From: Saksenaea vasiformis B4078
Lineage: Eukaryota; Mucoromycota; Mucoromycetes; Mucorales; Saksenaeaceae
Assembly: GCA_000697055.1 (NCBI GenBank)
Contig: JNDT01001460.1
Span: 1-25,813, forward strand
Direction of reading: 5' to 3'
Length of the DNA: 25,813 nt
The notes below the pieces were generated by a model that saw nothing but the letters and a program-made list of their open reading frames with translations, had not been told where the DNA came from and did not search any database. Position numbers and translations under genes: made by a program. Of this stretch, positions 1 to 10,300 are shown piece by piece. The first letter of the stretch is position 1, and every line of letters starts with the position of its first letter.

Positions 1-1674
1 TGGTGGACATACGCGATATTAAAATGACGCAAAAATAAAAATAAATTCTGACTCCATATCATACTACATGTTTATAGTGCTTTCAGAGTATTAGATATGG
101 CTTTACCTGGGAGACATGATGTACAAATGCGATGATAGCAAACCGGTATTTGCGGAGTTTGCTCAAACGTACGAACACTTTTCAGTCTGCAGTGTATAGG
201 CACCACTAGATTTTTCCTATGATTGTGTGCTACTTTAAAACTATTGCTATTATTGCCAAATAGATTCTTCGCGGGCGCAAAATTTATATAGAGTAGTGCA
301 AGTCATTCCCCAATTACAGGTACTCCTGGTGCTTACCGTGGAGATTCTCAGCCTATTTAGTGAATAATAGTAGGACTATCTTTGGCCCCTTATACCAGTT
401 GCTGCTGCTGCTGTCGCCTAATTACATGTGCAAACATTACTTCTTTGCTTTACTTATACAGAGATCCATCAGCGCAATCAATTTACAGCGATAAATCAGA
501 ACGATAGGCTCCTTTTGATCCATATTGGCCGTAAATACTTCCGCGGTAGTTCAGCATTCAATTTTTTTTAATCCTTTGCCTTAGCATATAGAAGCTCCTC
601 TGGTAAAATTAGAGCAGTGGATGCTCTTTAGATTCTCCGAAATGCTTGACAAAAAGTAAAATAATCCAAGCGCCTAAAGTAGTCAGCACTCCAAATTATG
701 CTTTATTGGTCAATCAAAACTTGCGCTACGAGGACCACACCTTATCCTCTATATGAAAAAAAAGCAGTAGGTGCATTTGAAGTTTCTGCTTTCCCCGTTC
801 CCATAAGCTTTTAGGTATCTTGTCCGTGGAAATAATAGTCGTACGGCTCAAACAACCTCGATCGAGTAACTCTCTGCCTTCGCCAACGAAAGAAATGTAG
901 AATGAGCGAATATTGCGTCAGCTAGAGAGGTGTCCAAATGGGGACCTCACGCACATAAACGCTTCTTTAGCTTTTGCGAATTTCCCTTTCTACAACTTCA
1001 TGAACCGGTACTAGATAAACAGGGATGTGTTTGCAGAAACTATAGTCCCGGGAAAATGCCCCTCGCGTCCCCTTGGATTCGAACACCCTCCTCATGTAGA
1101 CTCTCTTCACAACCATAACCGTAAGTTATTCGTACGTTTATCACTTAAGTTTAGCATGTTATCTGTCAAGGCGACATGAATATGTTTCTCGATAGCGAAT
1201 GCGTTTTGATCGATCTGCTCGTGCATTTCGCAAGCGTATAAAATGGTGATTCTCCTTGCAGTTTTTCTCCTCAAATAGTTCTTACCAAGGACTAGACAGA
1301 AGAAAGAAGCCTGCAGGTCGTAGAACTTGATCTAGGCCTACTCGATTCCAAGAAAGGAATATTACACGTCAGATGTTTCACTTTCGTACTTGAGAATATG
1401 CTTTCACAAATTTTCAGCTAATGAACTGCCAACCGCTGGTAGAGAACAGAGAGCAAGCTCTGGTGTTATCCATGCGTACAACAAAAACAGTAAGACGTGT
1501 TCTCGGTGTATCTGTGACAAACCTTTTTGGACATGTTTGGTCCTATACTCGCGATGAGTCACTTGCCAAGAGATGCCACGCGTTTAGGAAATGATATGCA
1601 GAAACCTCTAGGAACATGCTCCGTATCTCGTTGTGTGTGCGCGGAAATGATAGCTCCAGATGATGTGCTGTTTA
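1..1674. other. Gene-free left end
   Basis: No coding sequence can be supported here. Open frames are short, lack family resemblance and have no convincing splice signals. The stretch holds a head fragment of the dispersed repeat at 263-306 and a short GCTGC microsatellite near 400-415. Nothing else stands out. Confidence 0.6.
263..306 (-). repeat. Head fragment of dispersed repeat (copy E)
   Basis: Read on the minus strand, about 44 bases match the head of the four longer repeat copies. The shared core is an ACTACTCT motif followed by TAAATT and TGCGCC. Only the head is present: no internal part and no A-rich tail follows. It is either a truncated insertion or a decayed copy. The match is clear but short. 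Confidence 0.5.
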
Positions 1675-2141
1675 CTGTTTATTAAATGACATTTTACGTT
1701 ACTCTAAATGAATTATGCGTCCATGAAGAACCAAGTTTGCGCCGAAAGAAAAATGAAATATACGATCATTAGTTAATGAGTTGGAAACAAAATCATACTT
1801 TTATCTATATCAAATTGGCCTTCTGTGAAGGCATAATCTATTGGAGCAGCATAAAAAATCATTCACGGTTAGTAAATGGCAGACGTTTTGATGCCTTTTT
1901 ACTTAACCCCCGAAGGACACTCCTGTCATTCGACAGGGGCTGCCCCGCACCTTAACCTACGGGGACGGTGAGATGTGATGGGCACGGTCGAAGCCGGGCT
2001 TCGTGAGATTTACGACCAGAAGTCTAAACAACAGACAAAAAGACATCAGGAATTCCGTGTGTATCGTCGATCCCAGTACGTAGCGGGAATGTAATAAAGA
2101 AAACGGAGCCAAAGAGAAGAACAAAAAAAAGGAAAAAGAAG
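1675..2141 (+). repeat. Dispersed hairpin-headed, A-tailed repeat, copy A
   Basis: This is a member of a family with full copies at 5426-5983 (+), 12547-13095 (-) and 24181-24758 (-). The head (ATTAAATGACATTTTACG) and the segment around TTGGAGCAGCATAAAA can be aligned base for base with copies B and D. A foldback arm pair, a small hairpin at 1920-1939 (stem CTCCTGTC, loop ATTC) and a GC-rich stem after it are kept. The middle is deleted relative to the other copies, and the element rejoins them about 150 bp before an A-rich tail (2122-2140). No target-site duplication is visible. No protein is encoded. The form suggests a SINE-like retroposon or a foldback (MITE-like) element. Confidence 0.7.
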
Positions 2142-2179
2142 TGGTCCCTTTAAATATGCACCACTTACCGTTATCTGAG

Positions 2180-2460
2180 ACATCCTTTTTGCGTGAGTTA
2201 AAGGGAACGCGTCTTTTGCATGAGACGACAGAATCCTGTTTCTGAGACACCGCTTATATGAGTCAAAAGAATCCGATCATTGATTCATCCTTTTCATGAA
2301 ATGATGGTACCCTATCACTAACCCACCTTCTGCGTGAGATAAAAAAGAAACCGTACCTTTCACACACCCTTTGCATGAAATAAAAAACTCGATCATTGCC
2401 ACGCCTTATCTTGAGACAATGAAACCCTGTCTTTGACACGTCTTTTGCGTTAGATAATGG
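2180..2460 (+). repeat. Degenerate minisatellite, about 8 units of about 38 bp
   Basis: A loosely repeating unit of roughly CACACCTTTTGCATGAGATA followed by an A-run and a CCGATCATTG-like part recurs about eight times. The anchor GCGTGAG/GCATGA-like word falls near 2191, 2218, 2255, 2293, 2332, 2373, 2409 and 2447, so spacing is 27 bp once and then 36-41 bp. Units are diverged from each other, so the array is old. It begins just after the A-rich tail of repeat copy A. The short spacing, poor conservation between units and lack of neighbouring cas genes exclude a CRISPR array. Confidence 0.7.
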
Positions 2461-3570
2461 AAAGCTAGCAACAGCACAAACGTAATATGGAAGAGTATGA
2501 CACAGATCATAGAACTGGACGAACGTAAAAAGACGTACTTCAAAGCGCAGAGTTTATCTGGAAGTGACACCGAATAATTTCAAATAGACGCAACGTCATG
2601 GGAAAAATCCTGTAGTTATAAGACCTGAAACATATAAGCTAACTTTCCGCAAGTCTACATCCATGAACTTGATAGTAGACCTCCTACAGAAATGATATTT
2701 GCTAGTTTCATTGTGTCTTTATGCCGCTATTGTTATCCATTATACACAGTAGTCCTGGGAGCAGCACCTCAGATTGTATGTCACCACAGAGCGTCGGACA
2801 CATGAGAACAAGCTTGTCGATAACAATACATGTCATTTGAATTTAGTTCTGTGTATCGCTCGGTGAAAAAGCAAGTTGTAAAGTATAGTTTACCAATTCC
2901 AAATATTGTCGTTTTTTCCGCTTTTGGAAAATCCGACCTTTTCATAAGGGGTTGAATAGCTGATTCAAAATTACCAGGTTTCATCAACTAGACAATATCA
3001 TTGTAGGAACTACATGCTGCTTCACTGCTAGATGACGAGTAAGTGACCACGGCTCGAGTTTCCTAGCTGTCACCTAGCTAGTTGTCAATGGATGCTCGTT
3101 TTTGTCACAGCGTGGACCATCGGGTAAAAGAAATGCAGTTTAAAAATTTGATAACATTGTTGTTTATCGCGATATGTTATCTTTTCGAAGCAAAGCATAA
3201 GCCGACACAAAGTACAGCACTTGCTTATTTGGAAAGATTAAGGCTAACTGTTTTTTCTTCTATGATGTGTTTTCGCGGGTTAACATCGCGAGATATTAGG
3301 TGCTGATGTGGTTCGTACGAGCTCGTTCTCGGTTTGTGACTTTTCAGGTCTTCACGTAGGTGATTTGCGTATATGTGCGCGACAGTTTGGGTCACTTACA
3401 CTAGTTAGAATTTCTGTGAAATCACCTGGTTGATTTGACCAATTGATGGGGGTAAACGCCTAACCCTGGCGTACCCAGCGCTTAATTTCATTAGCCTTTC
3501 CGACTAAATTCATGCCCAGCAGCCCCCAGTTTCCAATAGGAAAATCCTGACCAGATCGTAGGTCACCTTC
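2461..3570. other. Spacer upstream of the Ras gene
   Basis: No gene is supported. The longest open frames (3082-3306 on +, 2781-2987 on -) have no recognisable domain and no splice partners. The right part must contain the distal Ras promoter, but no specific element can be named. Confidence 0.5.
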
Positions 3571-3574
3571 AACC

Positions 3575-3654
3575 TCTCTGGTCTCACACTTGTTAAATCA
3601 TCTCCTTTTTCTTCGGCTCTTCCTTCCATCCATCTTGCTCATCTACAATTCCTA
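3575..3654 (+). promoter_or_regulatory. Pyrimidine-rich leader before the Ras ATG
   Basis: The 80 bases before the start codon are strongly C/T-rich, for example CTCCTTTTTCTTCGGCTCTT, and end in TACAATTCCTA directly before ATG. CT-rich tracts near the transcription start are common in filamentous fungal promoters. No clear TATA box was found. Assignment as the core promoter or 5' leader is by position and composition only. Confidence 0.4.
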
Positions 3655-4430
3655 ATGTCAAAAACTGCCTCTTGCGTGGTGCGCGAATACAAACTCGTTA
3701 TGGTCGGTGGTGGCGGTACGTTCTGAGCCAACGTTATACTTTTAAAACTAAGGACAGTTAGGTGTTGGCAAATCGGCATTGACGATCCAATTTATACAAT
3801 CTCACTTTGTGGACGAATACGACCCGACAATTGAAGGTTTAGAAAAGACTGAAGAAATACAGTATAAGTAACACAACAAACATACCTTAAGCAGATTCAT
3901 ATCGCAAACAGTGCCTGATAGATTCAGAGACCGCACTACTCGATGTACTCGATACAGCAGGTCAGGAAGAATACAGGTATGTGAACAACTGAAGAAAGAA
4001 AGAAAAGTGATTTCTGATAATTCTGGGAAACAGCGCGATGCGTGAACAATATATGCGCAATGGTGAAGGGTTTTTGCTCGTCTATTCGATCACGTCACGA
4101 ACGTCATTTGAGGAAATTTCTACATTCTATCAACAGATTTGTCGTGTGAAAGACCGTGACTATTTCCCGATGGTTTTAGTTGCCAACAAGAGTGATCTAG
4201 AGCACGATCGTCGAGTATCTAGCCAAGAAGGACGTGATTTGGCCAGACGATTTGGATGCCGTTTCGTTGAGACTTCTGCAAAACAGCGCGTTAATGTAGA
4301 CCAAGCCTTCTTTGAGGTTGTGCGAGATATCCGACGCTATAACAAAGAACAGGATACCGGTAAACCTGATATTTATGGGACGCATGATGTACCAGATGGA
4401 AATTCGGACAAGTGCTGTGTTCTAATGTAG
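3655..4430 (+). CDS. ras: Ras small GTPase, four exons, 204 aa
   Basis: GTP-binding switch protein of the true Ras subfamily, expected at the inner plasma membrane. Exons are 3655-3715, 3762-3836, 3895-3976 and 4034-4430; introns of 46, 58 and 57 bp all have GT/AG ends. The P-loop is GGGGVGKS (residues 18-25). The switch I/effector part reads YDPTIEDSYRKQ and matches the canonical Ras effector loop. Switch II is [11 protein letters not shown] with Gln in the position of human Q61, and both glycines matching human G12/G13 are wild type. The guanine-binding motifs NKSD and ETSAK are present. The C-terminus is KCCVLM: a CAAX box (CVLM) for prenylation with an adjacent cysteine for possible palmitoylation. 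Length is typical for fungal Ras. The likely activator is the SH3-RasGEF protein at 17296-21019. Which fungal Ras paralogue it is cannot be settled. Confidence 0.97.
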
Positions 4431-4663
4431 TTGACGCCTGTCTGTTTCACTCTCTCTCCACATCTTACAGTTCCCTTTCTTTCTTTCTTTTTTTTCCTCC
4501 CTTTTGAACAAACTATATTTAGTAATTTAATTATGTAGACAACAGTTTCTTTTTAGCTAAATCAGTCTCAAATATCCTTATTGCACCCAGCAAGAAATGT
4601 GTATCTATCTATTGTTATTGACATACTGAGCAATTGAATTGAATTGAGGTTCTTGTTACTCTG

Positions 4664-4669
4664 AATAAA
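4664..4669 (+). terminator. AATAAA polyadenylation signal for Ras
   Basis: A canonical AATAAA lies about 235 bp after the Ras stop codon, following a T/C-rich 3' region (4470-4500). It is embedded in a stretch (TACTCTGAATAAATTTTGCG) that resembles the head of the dispersed repeat. Use as the actual signal is not proven. Confidence 0.4.
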
Positions 4670-4980
4670 TTTTGCGCCTTATAGGAGCTCCTGCTTGTTG
4701 CTTCCACAAGCCCCACATCTTCTTGAGACATGAAATATATCATGATAAGTGAACGCGCATAGTCCACCTACACTCGGAACGTATGCTTGTTGGAAGATGC
4801 GCCGCGTCTAGCAGTGATGGTACAAAGCGGGATAGATTTGACCCGTATGGACTTACTGACAGCCTCTTTGAACAAGTATATCAATAATACATTATCTTGG
4901 AAGTATCATATTGCATTATTCAGAAAAATGGCATTACAAGTTTACCAAATGTGTGCTCGCATAACGGGACCATTTATGCA

Positions 4981-5027
4981 GAGATAAAGTGAGGCAAAGG
5001 CGCAGAGATAAAGTGAGGCAAAGGACA
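4981..5027 (+). repeat. Two-copy 24-bp direct tandem
   Basis: GAGATAAAGTGAGGCAAAGG occurs at 4981 and again at 5005, a period of 24 bp, with no differences over these 20 bases. This is a recent local duplication with no evident function. Confidence 0.8.
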
Positions 5028-5425
5028 GACAGGATATACATGGTCAGAAACATAACCAAAGAAAGAGGCTTCCTTCGTTCAGTCGCACAATCGAGTAGCT
5101 ACTATATCTACGTCATATTGACAGACCGTCTAAGGGAATAGGCAATGGCTGTTGCGGGACAAACTCGGTTCAAATCGATGCAAAACTGCTACATTACCAT
5201 CAAATACCCATTGTTTATAATCGATGAAACTTTAACAAATATTTGCCGTCAAACCTTTTCTACTCATACGTGTAGATGTAGTTGGAAATCTATGTAGCCT
5301 CATCTCACGAAGCATGGCATGCTGAGAGATGGGGCCAAGGCGCCTTTATGCAGGAATACTAAGGAACGAGAAAAAAGGGACTCTGGCACACATGCAGTCA
5401 GCAGACACTACTAGAACCGTTCTTG

Positions 5426-5983
5426 CTGTTCATTAAACGACATTTTACGCTGTTCTAAGTAAGCTATGCATCCATCAAGAACAGAACTTGCGCTAAGGAA
5501 AGAATTGAATTGGCGACAGAATAATACCGTATTTACATCAATTTGGTTCCCCAGATGGACGCATAAGTTATTGGAGCAGCATAAAAATGCATTCACGGTT
5601 GAACATGCTTTGATGTTAGTCTACTTACCCCGAGGGGTAATTAGGCCAAAAGGCCTGGGTCAAGCCCGCACCTACGTCCGGTGGGGCCAGCGTGATGGGA
5701 CCCTGGCGATGATGGCCAGTTGATAAGAAGTACGCCCTGCAGAAGACTTGAAGCGATGCAAATATCCGGCGAGGTTCTGTTGTGGAAGTTGGATTTACAC
5801 AGTGTGCGATAATACTTGCTTAACTATAAGTGAACAAGGGGCTACATCACACCAGTACGGTTCGGAACAGAGGTCATGCAGTTTAAACAATAGATGAAAA
5901 AAGCATGAATAACTTCGTATGTATAAATTGACATCCTTGCCGGGGATGTTGAAAACGACAGAGCTGAAGAAAAAAGTAAATAC
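5426..5983 (+). repeat. Dispersed hairpin-headed, A-tailed repeat, copy B (full length)
   Basis: Full-length member of the family. The head forms an imperfect foldback: the arm at 5443-5489 aligns without gaps with the reverse complement of 5540-5586, sharing TTTTA.GCTG and TATGC.TCCATC blocks. A small hairpin follows at 5643-5656 (AGGCC, loop AAAA, GGCCT), then a GC-rich stem GCCC.CACC / GGTG.GGGC near 5664-5690. The far end shows CATCCTTGCCGGGGATGTT, shared with copies C and D, and an A-rich tail at about 5968-5980. The 85-codon open frame across it is not conserved in the other copies, so the element is treated as non-coding. No target-site duplication was seen. Confidence 0.75.
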
Positions 5984-7366
5984 ATGCATCGGTTTAAGCA
6001 CGGATCACTTTGGGTGGAAACTGTCGTTACCTTGAGACATTTCTACTGCTTTCCGACAGGATGCGGAGAAACCATTACTGAATTATCCCAGTGCAAGAAT
6101 CAGCTTATCAAGGCGCGAACTATTCCTTGAATTAACGCAAAACAGCCTACTTTCCATCGCAAAGGCGTATCAACTTCGAGCGTTAAATGCACTTTGCTTA
6201 AGGGTAGAATGACGTCTCGTTGATGTAAACATTTACTCCAAATCAAGTACTTCCAAAGATGTAGATTTCCAGAGTACTTCTCTTCCAATTACCGCATGAT
6301 CACGTTACGGCTATCATCGTGTAACTTCGTATTTGGCTTTTGTTACTTCAATGCACAATTCCTGTTTCTTGAAACGACTCTTTGGTATCAAAGGATTTCC
6401 ATAACGTCCACATTGCCTCCTTCGTTTCCACTCCCTTATAACTAACGTAAATAATTGGACGATGTCTCTGGTCAGCGGCTTCACATCCTCCATCGGGAAT
6501 CAAGCGGTCCGCTTTGATTGTGGAGACGTACTTGTCCAACCATCACCCTTGGACATTGCTGTTACATGGCCCGAAAGCATCGCGCAACGTATGTAACTTA
6601 CTGTATCAAGCAATTGCCTGCATCCACGCAGTCTTTGGAGATGTATTTACTGGATTTTGCGTCAGTATAAGCTCACTTCTTCATTTATTTCTGGAGCAAT
6701 ACACACGATCGTCGTCCGGAAAAATCAATTTCGTTCATAAGTGCCTGTTCTCACGGTTCTCACGCATATGATACTCTTCGGAGATGAATGCCGGTCCTGT
6801 GAATGTTAAATATTTGTCCAAGCTGAATGCATCAAAATGGTGTTCCCGTAATGCTAAACGTTTCGAGTCTGCGATAGTATCACCACTAACAGCTAATGAC
6901 AATGATCTGCGATCATACGCTTATCTGTGATAATTCGAATTATGTGGTTCCCATTTGAGGGCGATTGTACCTTGTAGTTCTAGAGTGCAGCTATTCCAGC
7001 AACCATTCAGTCAAGTTCTTTGGTTGTTGATACTTGTACAGCCATTTTCTAAACGACTGTATGTCAATAGCTGGAATGGTTATCTAAACAGCCCTTATGT
7101 TTCGTCGGCGTTCTTCAAGGTTGCTTCGTCGTGTGCAACAGCTTTGATGGAAAAGTACAACGTTAGCATATTATTAAAACTTAATCCACGCCAGATTAGG
7201 TCAGTCATTACAGCCCACTGCCACACTTTTAAGGTTACAAGGGCAGCACCTGATTTCGGGTTAAATTAAGCCAACACTTTTATAGATTCCCATTAGACAA
7301 AAGCAAAGAGAGAAAATGGAAAGAGAAAATGTTTAGACAGTAAAGTTATGTAGTAAGTGACACACA
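5984..7366. other. Spacer between repeat B and the chitin synthase 3' end
   Basis: No intact gene is supported. A possible decayed minus-strand frame lies at 6348-6780 (separate entry). Another minus-strand stretch around 6970-7140 has codon-like composition interrupted by stops. Near 7300-7366 lies the 3' UTR of the chitin synthase; no canonical AATAAA was seen there on the minus strand. Confidence 0.45.
6348..6780 (-). pseudogene. Possible decayed coding fragment, unrecognised
   Basis: One minus-strand frame reads through about 430 bases with four in-frame stops, at 6735-6737, 6681-6683, 6606-6608 and 6543-6545, then stays open for 64 codons to the stop at 6348. All four interruptions are TGA. 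The translated text looks protein-like but matches no family I recognise. It could be chance, a degenerate transposon gene or a broken host gene. Position beside repeat copy B fits a decaying repeat-rich spacer. Confidence 0.15.
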
Positions 7367-10300
7367 CTATCGTGTCAAGTATTCCAATGTAGCTTCCTCA
7401 ATACATTCATGAATGAATATTTGAATTTCATGATCTTGTTCTATCTTGTCCCCGAAGACTTTGAACAAATGAGCTTTCACCTGAGCCCGTGTGGTTGAAT
7501 CTAAATCTGCTTCCTCCAGGTAGGCTCTAATCTCCTTACGAATGACTGCTCTGGAGCCTGCTTCAGATGCTTTATCGTCATTCATAGACTGAGGAGAAGA
7601 TGGCGGCCGGCGACGTGGACGGGCAAGCATCGCATTTTCACGTATACCGTTTTTGGATACATTGTGATGTCGAGGAATACGGAGGGCAAACTTCCCATGT
7701 AATGCCGAACTGCGGCCTTCGTCGTTATCCTGAACGGACAGGTCATGAGGAGCATAGCGACGATTTCTTTCCAGAGAGACTTCAGGATCCATGCTTAAAT
7801 TTGAACTAGCAAACGAGTGTGTTGCTGAGGCTTCGGAAAAGACAGAGTGTCGATCATGCGCATGATCCGCGTTTTGCAATCGGGTGTCTGCTGGTGGATC
7901 GCCATCGTACATCTTTGCAAATTCACTGCTGGTGACGCTGCTTGGCACAGTGGATCCTGTCCCGCCAAAGCGACTATCCATACCATGATAGATGGGTTGG
8001 TCATCCTTTGTTGTGCGAGTAATATTTGTAAAGTAAGAAGATTGAGATTGACTTGGTTTATGTCGCGCTGTCTCGTTTCGTTCACTTGTGTAGTAACGAT
8101 GCATATCGCCATCAATCGCATGTCCATCATCAAATGGGTTGTCAGGAACGGCTGTTAATGGGTCAACAAACGGATTTCCCGTCGACAAAGGTGCATTATC
8201 ATTCAATGATGAAGGCGGTAGTAAATCGGTATTATCGAACACACTTTTGCCATTAATTGTACGTGGTTTCCCAGAGTAGGTTGCAGTTCTATGCAGTTCA
8301 GAGGCAGCTATTCCCTGGTGATATCCACCATCAATTGTTGCCATCTGGACGGTATGGTATTCGTTGCTTGCTTGCGTCATAGGAAGAACAGGAACCGCCG
8401 GATGCGTCTCATTCAGCTGAGGTGCAGATTGTCTCGAGCCGATGCTGTCTCTTCCGTTTCCAAACGCAGTAAAGCCAACAAAATTGGTATCAAGCGCCAT
8501 CTGCGCTCGATGATATGCTTTACGGGCTTCTTCTGCTTCATACTCTCCCAATCGCATGCGAGGAATAACATCCTCGTCCATCGAGGGTTTTTGCTCCGAT
8601 TCATCCTTGTCGTCAAAGCCATCCTTGCGATCAATGATACCATGCAACCGTGCATGACCACCACCTTGTCTCGGCCAGATGTCGTACCACCACTCTGCAT
8701 AATCCATACACCACAGCGCCATGAGAGGGAACCAGATCATGAAAAGTGGAACGCTCACCAGACAATAGAGGGAAAACCAAAGCACGTACTTGAATTGACG
8801 GCGCAATAAAAAGGAGATAGCATGGAATACCATCAATGCTGTAAAACAGCCTGCGATAATGTAATAGGATAATCCACCTTGGTAAAACGCCCGTATATAG
8901 ACTTTGTAAAGGTAGATGACGATCGGTAACGAAAAAACCATATCCATCAGCTGTGTGAATGATAAAAGCCAGTAGGAGAACCCAAGCTGCCACGCGACGC
9001 AGAGTAACTTCAGTTGGTTATGAAATGCCACCCGGATGTTGCGCACTTGAAGACCTTGTAAAGAGAAAAAATTGGTCGGTAGTGTGATATAGCCAATGGC
9101 GTCTGGGTCAAATCCAAGGTGATAACCAGGATGCGACTTCAAAAGAACTGTGCTCAAATAGCGGTCTTCTCCCAAGAGTAATACGTTTTGCATGTGCATT
9201 GTATCTGCTTGCGGTAAGGCGAATTCTCGCAAGACAGTGGGATGGATGCAGCATGGAAGGATATCGGTATTTTTCGAAAGCGATAGTTGAGACTGTGTAT
9301 CTGTCGAGAATGAGCTTCTTTCTGTCCACGGTGTCCTGGCCGGAAATATCTCGTCGCTGCTTTTAGGCCATTTAGAAGAACGCATGGCTTGATGCTCCGG
9401 CGTGTTCCATTTCTCTCTTTCAAAATCAACGGCGTCCAACCAAATCCTATACATAACGAGTCCACTATTCATCGACATAACCCTCCGTAAACATGCTTCA
9501 TAGGCTAACCCGGTAAAATAGGTCAGATAAAGCGGAAATATTTGAAGCATCGTTGTTAGATTCTGCTCCGGATTTGCTGGTCGTACGTGGCCACTGATAG
9601 CGAGCATTCTTCGATCGTTCTCTAATCGACGTACAAGTTTCTCCACGACATCCCCTTGTACTTGGGTATCAGCATCCGTCACCAGCAGGTATTTGAAGTG
9701 TCTAGGGTCAATTCCTAGAACACTATAACATTGGTTAAATAATTCGTACTCCAAAGGCGTTATCAAGTTGTTTGCCAAATTCATGCACCGTTCCAAAAAT
9801 CCAAAGATCATAACCAGTGAGTCTCGTTTACCCCGATTCCCTGGTATTCGTTCGAGGGACAACTCCTTGGGATTTCCGACTTTGACGATTACCAAGTATG
9901 GCACGCGATTACGACCGGTCTCGTAGTAGCCTGAATAAACTTTGGCATAATTGAGCCTTCTACTCTTCTGTCCAAGCGACGTATAAAGATGTGGGCTAGG
10001 TTCTTCGGTGCAGCTGTATCCCAATGATTCCAAGATAAAAGTGTGGGTCTCTCTAAGATCGTGGGCATTTCTCGTTACACCATCACATACGAACAGAAGA
10101 AGCTTTTTTGTGTCATCGTAACACGTCCGAGCAAGTGATTCGAATGTCTGTTTCAGCGTTCCAGGTGACTCATTACAGCAGGGTATCATCATGATAGTAT
10201 ATGGGTGAGTACGAGGCGTAGTGATATCATCTTCGGACGAGAATAACATTTGCTGGATGAACGGCACCCGCGCCAGATTTGCCAAGTTCATCTTGATTAA

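Larger units (their letters stand above)
4431..5425. other. Ras 3' region and spacer
   Basis: No gene is supported. Contents are the Ras 3' UTR with a T/C-rich tract, the AATAAA signal, and a perfect two-copy 24-bp tandem at 4981-5027 based on GAGATAAAGTGAGGCAAAGG. The open frame at 4787-4987 has no recognisable domain and runs into the tandem. Confidence 0.5.

Noticed and set aside
1066..1090. tRNA-like B box (TGTTCGAATCC on the minus strand)
   Set aside because: No T-stem pairing around it, no D-arm or acceptor stem at the right distances; a chance match.
2180..2460. CRISPR-like array
   Set aside because: Units are too diverged, spacing is irregular, and the genome is eukaryotic with spliced genes; a minisatellite explains it.
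5466..5723. 85-codon frame within repeat copy B
   Set aside because: The frame is not preserved in copies A, C or D, so it is not a conserved product of the element.
5850..5875. B-box-like GGTTCGGAACA/GGTTCGAGATA in the dispersed repeats as proof of a tRNA-derived SINE
   Set aside because: It lies about 430 bp from the head, matches the consensus only partly and has no paired A box that I could establish; kept out of the classification.
6955..7269. Plus-strand 104-codon frame as a gene
   Set aside because: No domain, no good start context, and it lies beside repeat-rich decayed sequence.
7600..9465. Several open frames of 67-172 codons on both strands inside the chitin synthase
   Set aside because: They are shadows of the long coding frame with no domains of their own.
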